From the NCBI GenBank assembly GCA_017474765.1, contig JAFVGW010000006.1:1-46139 (forward strand): a DNA stretch of 46,139 nucleotides, in the 5' to 3' direction. The translations under genes were made by a program, and so were the position numbers. Each line of letters begins with the position of its first letter. Position 1 is the first letter of the stretch. This DNA is from Salinivirgaceae bacterium (GTDB lineage: Bacteria; Bacteroidota; Bacteroidia; Bacteroidales; SZUA-534). Below, in pieces: positions 17,882 through 25,160 of this stretch. The notes under the pieces are model-generated. The model worked only from the letters and a program-made list of their open reading frames with translations, did not search any database and had not been told where the DNA came from.

Positions 17882-18646
17882 ATGAAACGTATATTGCTCA
17901 TATTCACTCTTTTGGTGGCGGCTTTTCTGTCGTTCGCTGATGATTCTGTCTTCAGTCCGCCCGCAGTGCCGACGCTTGTAGCCGACAATGCCAATGTGTT
18001 CACAAACGGACAGCGAATGGCGTTGGCTAACAAACTGAACACCATCAGTCGCGAGACCTCTACGCAGATTTTGGTTTACACTACAACCGATTTGCTCGGC
18101 TACGGCATTGCTGATTTTGGCCAGCGTTTGGGCGAGGGTTGGGGCATCGGACAAAAAGGTTTCGACAACGGAATTGTCATCGTTTATAAACCCAAAACCG
18201 ACTCCACAAGCGGCGAGGTTACCATTCAGACGGGTTACGGCATTGAGCCGCTGATTCCAGATGCGACCTGCAAGCGAATCATTAACCAGGAGATGATTCC
18301 AAACTTTCAGCAAGGGCTTGAATATAAGGCTATTGACGACGCCATTGACATCTGTTTTTCGCTGACAAAAGGCGAATTCACGGCGGATGAATACTCCAAT
18401 TTTGGCGAAGATTCGTCTGTTGGCTCAATTATTGTTTTAATCTTGTTATTGCTTGTCGGCTACGTGCTTTATGCTGCTTACGGGCAGTTCACCATCGGGC
18501 GGCGGCCATCGTTTTTCTCTTATCTTTGGTTTGTGCTTTCGCTCATCGGCCATTCGTCTGGCAGCGGCAGAAGCGGCTCGTCAAGTGGGTTTGGCGGCTA
18601 TGGCGGCGGACACTTTGGCGGCGGCGGAGCAAGCGGAAGATGGTAG
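17882..18646 (+). CDS. Exported TPM-domain protein (copy 3)
   Basis: A 254-residue paralogue with signal peptide MKRILLIFTLLVAAFLSFA, TPM domain (about 30-155: LVADNANVFTNGQRMALANKL, TQILVYTTTDLLGYGIADFGQ, IQTGYGIEPLIPDATC), a membrane segment near 180-200 and a Gly/Ser tail ending GGGHFGGGGASGRW. ATG 17882 is chosen because it starts exactly at the signal peptide; a TTG five codons earlier has no support. The gap from the preceding copy is 24 bases, consistent with one transcript. Confidence 0.9.
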   Translation: MKRILLIFTLLVAAFLSFADDSVFSPPAVPTLVADNANVFTNGQRMALANKLNTISRETSTQILVYTTTDLLGYGIADFGQRLGEGWGIGQKGFDNGIVIVYKPKTDSTSGEVTIQTGYGIEPLIPDATCKRIINQEMIPNFQQGLEYKAIDDAIDICFSLTKGEFTADEYSNFGEDSSVGSIIVLILLLLVGYVLYAAYGQFTIGRRPSFFSYLWFVLSLIGHSSGSGRSGSSSGFGGYGGGHFGGGGASGRW

Positions 18647-18687
18647 ATTGAAGGACTGAATAACTGAAGGATTGAAGGAATTTGATT
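18647..18687. repeat. Octamer repeat, TGAAGGAC family
   Basis: Degenerate eight-base units (attgaagg, actgaata, actgaagg, attgaagg) fill most of the spacer between TPM copies 3 and 4. The same family follows copy 4 (19525-19560), recurs at 25103-25142 and is seen in reverse orientation at 36872-36906. Confidence 0.6.
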
Positions 18688-19524
18688 ATGCGTAAATTAT
18701 TGTTAATAATCACTTTATGGTCTGCCGCAATGGGCGTTTTTGCCGACAACGATGGTTCCATGAATTCATCTTCGAAGAGTGGTAGAGGCAGTTTTATTCC
18801 CCCGCTCCAAGATCCGTCGGCTGTTTTCACACCGCCCAAAGATCCGTCACTTGTTGTCGACAACGCGGAAGTGCTTAGTTTGAATCAGCGTAAGATGCTG
18901 ATTAACAAATTGAATAAATTTAATGACGAGACATCGACGCAGATTCTAATTTATACTACAAACTTTTTGTACGGATACAGCATTGCCGATTTTGGCCAGC
19001 GGTTGGGGCAGGCTTGGGGTGTCGGACAGAAAGACTTCAACAACGGTATTGTCATTGTTTACAAGCCAAAAACACCATACGATAAAGGCCAAGTGACTAT
19101 TCAGACGGGTTATGGCATTGAACCACTCATTCCCGATGCGATTTGCAAGCGAATTATTGATAATGAGATGATTCCGCTATTCAAATACGGACTTACTTTC
19201 GAGGGAATCAATAAGGGTGTTGATGTCTGCATATCGCTTACCAAAGGCGAGTTTACTGCTAAGGATTACAAAAGACGTGATTGGTCGAAAATATTTCAAT
19301 ACTTTTTTTGGAGGCTCATTGTACCTATCATTGTACTGATTCTTTTGTTAATATTTTTAATCAGAATGTTCAATGACGAGTTTACTGCTGGCGGTGGTGG
19401 AGGCGGTCGTGGCGCTTCGGGCGGCGGCGGATTTGGTGGCGGTTTCGGCGGCGGATTTGGTGGTGGCTTCGGCGGCTTTGGCGGTGGCGGTTTTGGCGGC
19501 GGTGGTGCTTGCGGATGCTGGTAG
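18688..19524 (+). CDS. Exported TPM-domain protein (copy 4), extended Gly tail
   Basis: A 278-residue paralogue: signal peptide MRKLLLIITLWSAAMGVFA, an extra Ser/Pro-rich linker of about 35 residues not present in the other copies, TPM domain about 55-180 (LVVDNAEVLSLNQRKMLINKL, IQTGYGIEPLIPDAIC), membrane segment about 208-228 and a long Gly/Phe tail with repeated GGGFGG units ending GGGGACGCW. The final Cys-x-Trp differs from the other copies. It is the last TPM gene of the tandem set. Confidence 0.9.
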   Translation: MRKLLLIITLWSAAMGVFADNDGSMNSSSKSGRGSFIPPLQDPSAVFTPPKDPSLVVDNAEVLSLNQRKMLINKLNKFNDETSTQILIYTTNFLYGYSIADFGQRLGQAWGVGQKDFNNGIVIVYKPKTPYDKGQVTIQTGYGIEPLIPDAICKRIIDNEMIPLFKYGLTFEGINKGVDVCISLTKGEFTAKDYKRRDWSKIFQYFFWRLIVPIIVLILLLIFLIRMFNDEFTAGGGGGGRGASGGGGFGGGFGGGFGGGFGGFGGGGFGGGGACGCW

Positions 19525-19738
19525 ATTGAATGACTGAAGGACTGAATAACTGAAGGATTGATTTATGACAACGGACAATTCAAATGAGGATAAATAATTA
19601 AAAATTAACAATTAAAAATGAACGAGTTAGTCGGATTTGGAAATAGACTGATAACTAGTGCCTAATGCCCAACACCCAACACCTAATACCTTAAAACTTA
19701 AAACTCATCAACTTAAAACTTAAAACTTTTAGCCAACC
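19525..19738. repeat. Mixed octamer and heptamer repeats filling the spacer
   Basis: The spacer begins with TGAAGGAC-type octamers (19525-19560), then AATTAAA-type heptamers (about 19590-19620), and from 19658 to 19734 runs in a strict seven-base register: gtgccta, atgccca, acaccca, acaccta, atacctt, aaaactt and so on up to the start codon at 19739. No gene was seen in it. Confidence 0.6.
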
Positions 19739-20290
19739 ATGTTTGTAGCATACCAAAAAAAGAAAGAGAACATCTGCGAGTATTTCTTGTATATGTTTCA
19801 GATTGAGGACCTTATTCGTGCTTGTAAGTGCGATAAGAATCTGATTGAAAGCCAGTTGCTGCCGAAGTATCCATCCGATATGACAACGCAGAACGAGGTG
19901 CGCCAGTGGTACTCTGGCCTGACCGACCAAATGGTGGAGGAGCGCATTCAGCAGAGCGGTCATTTGGTGTCGCTTACGAACAAAATCAACGAGGTGCTCG
20001 ATTTCCATCTTTACCTTCTGAATAACCCAAAAGAGGTGGCTTATCAGATGCGGTTTGCCAAAATTGAGCCGATTATCAGCGAGTTACGCCAGCGTCAACC
20101 GTCGGCAGCGGAGTTCAGCGACCTGCAACTTGCCCTCAACGCCGTTTATGGTTTCACCATTTTGCGACTCAAAGGCTCGCAGGTATCGAAGGAGACAGCC
20201 GCCGCCATTTCACAGTTGGTGGTGTGGTTCAATGAGTTATCGGAAAAGTTCCGAGCCTACGAGGCTGGCGAGTTGAAACTTGATTTGTAG
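19739..20290 (+). CDS. DUF4924 family protein
   Basis: A 183-residue soluble helical protein that begins MFVAYQKKKENICEYFLYMFQIEDLIRAC, the characteristic start of the DUF4924 family of Bacteroidota. No signal peptide or catalytic motif is visible; function unknown. It stands alone on the plus strand and converges with the ferredoxin-type gene 12 bases beyond its stop. Confidence 0.85.
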   Translation: MFVAYQKKKENICEYFLYMFQIEDLIRACKCDKNLIESQLLPKYPSDMTTQNEVRQWYSGLTDQMVEERIQQSGHLVSLTNKINEVLDFHLYLLNNPKEVAYQMRFAKIEPIISELRQRQPSAAEFSDLQLALNAVYGFTILRLKGSQVSKETAAAISQLVVWFNELSEKFRAYEAGELKLDL

Positions 20291-20302
20291 GAGAGGTGCA
20301 TC

Positions 20303-21214
20303 TCATTCCGCACCTTTAGCGCTCACTTTCAGCACGTTCCGTTTACAGGCGCTCACGCAGCGCTCACACAAGATGCACTGTGCGTTTTGTACCTTTTCAA
20401 CGTTTCGCACCGATTCCTTTACATCGATGAGCATTGGGCAGGCTTGCGAGCAGGCACCGCATTGTGTGCAATCGGCTGATTTTACGGGTGTTATCTTGAA
20501 AATCGAGAAGCGGTAGAGCAGGCTCGAAATTGTCATAAACGGGCAGAGAAGGCGGCAGTAGGCGCGGCTTCCGCAGAGCATTGTCAGAAGGTAGCCGCCA
20601 CCGATGATGAACAGATTTTCAGCCACAATCCATTTCTTGCGCAGCAGTTCGTTCTCATCGCCTGCGGGATTGGTGAAGTAGTGCGCCACAGCAAAAGCCA
20701 TCGCCACAATCAAGAGCAGATAGCCCCACGCCAACCACGGTTTGCGCTTGATGTTTCGGCCGTTTTTGCGGTTGGTAATCTCAAAAATGGCGCCGTCCCA
20801 ACAGGCGCGCGAGCAGAAGGCGTTGCCAAACACAAACGGAATTATCAGCCGCGCAATGATTAGTTGGATGAGCGCGCCCGTGACCACACCTGCCTGAAAA
20901 TCGAAGAAAATCTGCTCGAACTGGAAATTCACGCCAAACACAAACCCCAACATTATCAGCAACATACCGCCTACAATAATTTGCACAAGGCGGCGCATAG
21001 GCTGGCGCAGACGCGGGTTGTTGATAACCAAAATGCGGGTTACAAGTTCGGTGGTGCCGATGCCGTTGAAGAGCGCAAAGTAGCGAACATCGCGTATTGC
21101 CCACACAATCAGTCCGATAAGCGTGAATATGGCGTAGGTGGCAATCGGAACGCTGTATTTTTTCAGCCAACTTGTTCCGCCGCTACTCTTCGGTGCTGTC
21201 AGATTGCTTTTCAA
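20303..21214 (-). CDS. NapH/CcoG-like membrane ferredoxin protein
   Basis: A polytopic membrane protein with iron-sulfur centres, probably passing electrons between the quinone pool and another redox partner. Five to six membrane segments precede and separate the motifs CSRACWDG and CRLLCPF, which resemble the CxxxCP pairs of NapH-type proteins, and two C-terminal [4Fe-4S] motifs follow: CTQCGACSQACP and CILCERCVSACKRN. The start is uncertain: there is no ATG before the first membrane segment. TTG at 21214 overlaps the upstream FKBP gene by 32 bases; TTG at 21268 overlaps it by 86. No neighbouring reductase indicates the electron acceptor. Confidence 0.8.
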   Translation of the reverse strand: MKSNLTAPKSSGGTSWLKKYSVPIATYAIFTLIGLIVWAIRDVRYFALFNGIGTTELVTRILVINNPRLRQPMRRLVQIIVGGMLLIMLGFVFGVNFQFEQIFFDFQAGVVTGALIQLIIARLIIPFVFGNAFCSRACWDGAIFEITNRKNGRNIKRKPWLAWGYLLLIVAMAFAVAHYFTNPAGDENELLRKKWIVAENLFIIGGGYLLTMLCGSRAYCRLLCPFMTISSLLYRFSIFKITPVKSADCTQCGACSQACPMLIDVKESVRNVEKVQNAQCILCERCVSACKRNVLKVSAKGAE

Positions 21215-22121
21215 TATCTTCAGAGTCTTCAGAATCAGACGATTGCGGAACGGCCTTAAGCAGTTCAACTTCGTAAATCACGGTGGTGAACGGCGGCACA
21301 ATGCCCGTTGATGAGCCTTTCTCGCCCCACGCCAAGTCCGACGGCAGAATCACCAATGCCCGCTGTCCTTCGCGCATACGGCCAATGGCGTCCTCAAGTC
21401 CTGGAATTACCTGAAGTTCAGTGCCATAGACAAACTCAAACGGCTGGTTGCGTTTCACTGTCGAGTCGAAGAAACGGCCATTCAGGAAACGGCCTTCGTA
21501 GTTAACTGTCACAATATCACCGTACTCAACTGGCTTTCCCGAACCGTTGACAAGGCTGATGAAGTACATTCCCGACTCGGTTGGCTCAACATCGATTTTC
21601 TCTTTTTCGATGAAATTGTGAAGTACAAGTTTCTCATATTCACCGAAATCCTCAATCCATTTCAGGAACTCTTCCTTGTCGCGGCGATATTGGTCTTCGG
21701 TGCGGATGTCGTCCATACGGATGTCGATTTTCATCTTGTCGCCTTTCTTTATGAACGACGGCATCTGGCATTGCAACGTTTTCAGGAAGAAGTTTTCGGC
21801 ATCGATGATGAACGATGCGCTGTCGCCCGCCGACATCATCAGAAAGCAGACGTCAATCGAGCCATCGAACTCTGGTTCAGTGAGTTGGAACGTGCGGTTG
21901 CCGACAAAGAACGTAGAGTCGCTCATTGTCGAGTAGCAGAGTTGGCAGGTCACGTAGTCGCCTGCATTGGGCGGGCACACGGTGTCGCCAATCACAATCA
22001 ACTTGTAGAGCACGCCATTTTTGCGCGAGTAGCCGTCGTGGCCGCCCGAACAAGCGGCAAACGCAAGCCCGATGGCTATTGCGGCAATCCATACCGATTT
22101 GATTTTCAATTTCTTAAACAT
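21183..22121 (-). CDS. FKBP-type peptidyl-prolyl isomerase lipoprotein, two-domain
   Basis: A 312-residue lipoprotein (MFKKLKIKSVWIAAIAIG... lipobox FAAC, Cys24) with two FKBP-like regions. The C-terminal one (about 195-290) is a recognisable FKBP domain: YGDIVTVNYEGRFLNGRFFDST, VIPGLEDAIGRMREGQRALVILP and VPPFTTVIYEVELL. The N-terminal region (about 30-125) looks like a degenerate FKBP fold. It resembles GldI-like periplasmic isomerases of Bacteroidota, which assist envelope protein folding. An acidic Ser/Glu-rich tail ends the protein. It is followed by the ferredoxin-type gene and preceded by a second FKBP lipoprotein, forming an operon. Confidence 0.9.
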   Translation of the reverse strand: MFKKLKIKSVWIAAIAIGLAFAACSGGHDGYSRKNGVLYKLIVIGDTVCPPNAGDYVTCQLCYSTMSDSTFFVGNRTFQLTEPEFDGSIDVCFLMMSAGDSASFIIDAENFFLKTLQCQMPSFIKKGDKMKIDIRMDDIRTEDQYRRDKEEFLKWIEDFGEYEKLVLHNFIEKEKIDVEPTESGMYFISLVNGSGKPVEYGDIVTVNYEGRFLNGRFFDSTVKRNQPFEFVYGTELQVIPGLEDAIGRMREGQRALVILPSDLAWGEKGSSTGIVPPFTTVIYEVELLKAVPQSSDSEDSEDIEKQSDSTEE

Positions 22122-22137
22122 TGCAATATGTTTTCAG

Positions 22138-22653
22138 TTAGTGGTTGGTTAAGTTAAGCAATTCTACTTGATAAACGATAGTCGAACGGGGTGGAATTTT
22201 ATCATTGTCGCCTGGAAGGCCGTGGGCAAGGTGTGGCGGCATTATGAACCGCGCCTTGTCGCCGCAGCGCATTAGCAAAATTCCCTCTTCGAGCCCCGAT
22301 TCAACGCCGCCCTGGCCAATCAGGAACGTCTTTTCGCCCGTGCTGTCCGATGAGTAGCAGAGCGTTCCGTCGAGCAGCGATACGGTGTATTTCAGGCTGG
22401 CAATCAGTCCGTTGCGAGCGCTATCGCCCGTTCCGTGCTCGTAAATCTGATACCAAAGTCCCGTTTCGGTGGTGCTCATTTCCCATTGGTGGCGTTCGGC
22501 GAAAGCCTCAATCCGTTCCTTGTCGATGGTCACGAGTCCCTTGTTGGCCCGAATCAGGCTCTCTTTGCTCATTGGCACGCCCTTCTGGTCGGTTTTGTTG
22601 CAGCCCGCCGCGGCGGCCGCCAAAGCAATCAATATGGCGCACGCGGCTCTCAT
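22138..22653 (-). CDS. FKBP-type isomerase lipoprotein, GldI-like
   Basis: A 171-residue FKBP-type peptidyl-prolyl isomerase with lipoprotein signal MRAACAILIALAAAAAGC. The FKBP elements are LKYTVSLLDGTLCYSS, VESGLEEGILLMRCGDKARFIMP, HGLPGDNDKIPPRSTIVYQVELL. It is similar in layout to GldI/PPIase lipoproteins of the phylum. Its ATG overlaps the stop of the upstream DHH gene by four bases (22650-22653), so translation is probably coupled. Confidence 0.9.
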   Translation of the reverse strand: MRAACAILIALAAAAAGCNKTDQKGVPMSKESLIRANKGLVTIDKERIEAFAERHQWEMSTTETGLWYQIYEHGTGDSARNGLIASLKYTVSLLDGTLCYSSDSTGEKTFLIGQGGVESGLEEGILLMRCGDKARFIMPPHLAHGLPGDNDKIPPRSTIVYQVELLNLTNH

Positions 22654-23675
22654 TTTTCCAAATATTGCTCATATTCAGGCAGAACCTTCTCAAAATAGTA
22701 GATGGTTTTGCCGATGGTTTTGTGGAACTCGCCGCCTGCCGCGTTCAGGTGGCCGCCGCCGCTGAAACGTTCGGCCGCCACTTTGTTTGCGGGGAACGAG
22801 CCGCGCGAGCGGAACGAGCATTTGGTCAGGCCGTCTTTTTCGGTGAAAAGCGCCGAAAAGTTGATGCCGTCAATCGTAAGTGGGTAGTTTACAAGCCCTT
22901 CGGTGTCGCCCTGCTGATTGTTGAAATCTTCAAGTTCCTTCTTTGTGAGCCAAATGTAGGCCGTCTGATATTTCGGAATCACCTTCATTTTTTTGTACAG
23001 ACTGAAGCCCAAAAGCCGCAGTCGCGTTTCAGAGAAGTGATTGAAAACGTGGTCGATAATCTGGTCCTTCTCGATTTTCGATTCGAGCAGGCAGGCAATG
23101 ATTCGGAACACGTTCGGCGACGACGAGTTGTAGTTGAAGCAGCCCGTGTCGGTCATTATGCCCGTGAAGATGCAGGTGGCCACCGTGGTGTCGAGCACGT
23201 CGGTGCCTTCGAGTTCTGTAAGTAGTTCATACACAAGTTCTGACGTGCTGCTCGCCTCGGGGCGGCTGTAGGCCACGTCGGTGCGGATTTCAGGAAACGG
23301 ATGGTGGTCAATCAGCACGCGTTTGGCCGCGCTGGCGTCGAAACTCTTCACCGCGTCGCCCATTCGGGTGGGGCTGTTGAAGTCGGCCATAATCAGCAGT
23401 TCGGCGTCGGCGATAATGCGGTCGGCCTCTTCGGTCTGCGTCTTGTAGGTCACGATTTCGTCCACGCCTGGCAGCCATTTCAGGTTCTGCGGCATAAGGT
23501 CGGGCAGAATGAAACGCGCATCTTTACCTTTGTTTTTCAGATAGTTATATAGCGCCAATCCCGACCCCACAGCGTCGCCGTCGGGGTTTTTGTGCGATGT
23601 GATTACAATTCGGTTCGTGCTGTCAATCAGTCGGTTGACCTCATTCACAAAATCGTTGCTAATGTATTTTTCCAA
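22650..23675 (-). CDS. nrnA: DHH-family phosphoesterase, NrnA-like
   Basis: A cytoplasmic DHH/DHHA1 phosphoesterase of 341 residues, in the family of NrnA enzymes that degrade oligoribonucleotides and dephosphorylate 3'-phosphoadenosine 5'-phosphate. Metal-binding motifs are present: SHKNPDGDAVGS (Asp32, Asp34), MADFNS (Asp98), IDHHPF (Asp123-His125), plus the C-terminal RFSGGGHLNAAGG of the DHHA1 domain near 303-315. The start is TTG at 23675; no ATG lies between the murA stop and the conserved N-terminus. Order is murA, this gene, FKBP, FKBP, ferredoxin protein, all on the minus strand with tight spacing. Confidence 0.9.
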   Translation of the reverse strand: MEKYISNDFVNEVNRLIDSTNRIVITSHKNPDGDAVGSGLALYNYLKNKGKDARFILPDLMPQNLKWLPGVDEIVTYKTQTEEADRIIADAELLIMADFNSPTRMGDAVKSFDASAAKRVLIDHHPFPEIRTDVAYSRPEASSTSELVYELLTELEGTDVLDTTVATCIFTGIMTDTGCFNYNSSSPNVFRIIACLLESKIEKDQIIDHVFNHFSETRLRLLGFSLYKKMKVIPKYQTAYIWLTKKELEDFNNQQGDTEGLVNYPLTIDGINFSALFTEKDGLTKCSFRSRGSFPANKVAAERFSGGGHLNAAGGEFHKTIGKTIYYFEKVLPEYEQYLEK

Positions 23676-23693
23676 AACTGTTGTTTTTGAGTT

Positions 23694-25004
23694 TTACAAT
23701 CTGATGATGTTTCCGCCTAAAGCGTTGATTCGCAAGTCGATGTCCTCATATCCGCGGTCAATCTGGTCGATGTTGTCGATGACCGATGTGCCCTTGGCCG
23801 AGAGCGCCGCAATGAGCATTGCCATACCTGCGCGGATGTCGGGGCTGGTCATATTGATGCCCTTCAGGCGGTGCTTGTTGTTCAGTCCGATGACGGTGGC
23901 GCGGTGCGGGTCGCAAAGGATTATCTGCGCGCCCATATCTATCAGTTTATCAACGAAAAACAATCGGCTCTCGAACATTTTCTGATGGAAAAGCACGCTG
24001 CCGTTGGCCTGCGTTGCCACCACCAAAAGCACGCTCAAAAGGTCGGGGGTGAGCCCTGGCCACGGCGCGTCGTCGATGGTGAGTATCGAGCCGTCGATAA
24101 ATGTCTCAATTTCATAATGTTCCTGCGCAGGGATGAACAGGTCGTCGCCCCGAAGTTCCATTTGAATGCCCAACCGCTGGAACGCCCGCGGAATGATGCC
24201 CAAATTCTGATACGATACATTGTTGATTGTCAGCGCCGAACGCGTCATTGCGGCCAAGCCGATGAAACTGCCAATCTCAATCATATCGGGCAGGATGGTG
24301 TGGTCGCAGCCGTTGAGCGACGTCACGCCCTCAATGGTGAGCAGGTTCGACCCGATGCCCGAAATGCGCGCGCCCATTTTGTTCAGCATTTTGCAAAGTT
24401 GCTGAATATAAGGCTCGCACGCGGCGTTGTAGATGGTGGTTGTGCCTTGCGCCATTACGGCCGTCAGAATAATGTTGGCCGTGCCCGTCACCGACGCCTC
24501 GTCGAGCAGCATATATGTGCCTTTCAGGTTTTTACCTTCAACGTTGTAGAATTTTCCGTCGGCGTTGTACTCGAATTTCGCGCCCAAATTCTGCAGGCCG
24601 ATGAAGTGCGTGTCCAATCGGCGCCGACCGATTTTGTCGCCGCCTGGTTTGGGAATGTACGCCTTGCCGAACCTTGCCAACAGCGGCCCCACAAGCATTA
24701 CCGAGCCGCGGATTTTGGCTGTTTTTTCGGCAAACTCGCGCGATTGCAGATATTCGGGCTGGATGTTGTCGGCCTTGAATCGGCACGTGTGCTTGTCGAT
24801 GTGCTCAACCGTGACGCCCATATCGGCAATGATGTCGATGAGCGTGTTCACGTCGCGTATGCAGGGAATGTTGCGGATAATGACTTCCTGGTCGGTGAGC
24901 AGAACGGCGCACAACACTTGCAGCGCCTCGTTTTTCGCACCCTGCGGCGTGATTGAGCCGCTGAGTTTGCAACTGCCGTTAATTTGGAATTTATTGACAC
25001 TCAT
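23694..25004 (-). CDS. murA: UDP-N-acetylglucosamine 1-carboxyvinyltransferase, Asp-type active site
   Basis: The first committed enzyme of peptidoglycan synthesis: it transfers enolpyruvate from phosphoenolpyruvate to UDP-GlcNAc. The 436-residue protein shows GAKNEALQVL (Lys24-Asn25), the AKIRGSVMLVGPLLARFG strand and the PGGDKIGRRRLDTHF loop. In E. coli this loop carries Cys115, the target of fosfomycin; here the position is Asp123. Asp at this site is known from naturally fosfomycin-resistant MurA enzymes of other bacteria. Length is normal for the family. It is the first gene of the operon that continues with the DHH and FKBP genes; the spacer to lptD upstream contains octamer and heptamer repeats. 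Confidence 0.95.
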   Translation of the reverse strand: MSVNKFQINGSCKLSGSITPQGAKNEALQVLCAVLLTDQEVIIRNIPCIRDVNTLIDIIADMGVTVEHIDKHTCRFKADNIQPEYLQSREFAEKTAKIRGSVMLVGPLLARFGKAYIPKPGGDKIGRRRLDTHFIGLQNLGAKFEYNADGKFYNVEGKNLKGTYMLLDEASVTGTANIILTAVMAQGTTTIYNAACEPYIQQLCKMLNKMGARISGIGSNLLTIEGVTSLNGCDHTILPDMIEIGSFIGLAAMTRSALTINNVSYQNLGIIPRAFQRLGIQMELRGDDLFIPAQEHYEIETFIDGSILTIDDAPWPGLTPDLLSVLLVVATQANGSVLFHQKMFESRLFFVDKLIDMGAQIILCDPHRATVIGLNNKHRLKGINMTSPDIRAGMAMLIAALSAKGTSVIDNIDQIDRGYEDIDLRINALGGNIIRL

Positions 25005-25089
25005 TTCGAGTCGAGCTTTTCTGATTTTGCGGCAAATTATGCAAAATGGAAAGCGCCCGAAAACGTCGGCTTTTCAACTTTTTAAAAAG

Positions 25090-25157
25090 TTATGCACAAA
25101 AATTGAAGGACTGAATAATTGAATGCGTGAAGGGCTGAATCAAATCCTAAATCCTAA
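25090..25157. repeat. Octamer then heptamer repeats between lptD and murA
   Basis: From 25103 the TGAA core recurs every eight bases five times (ttgaagga, ctgaataa, ttgaatgc, gtgaaggg, ctgaatca), followed directly by seven-base units aatccta, aatccta, acttcta up to the lptD stop. Two unit lengths in one short spacer. Confidence 0.6.
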
Positions 25158-25160
25158 CTT

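Noticed and set aside
23871..24956. 361-residue open frame opposite murA
   Set aside because: Antisense shadow; murA is unambiguous.
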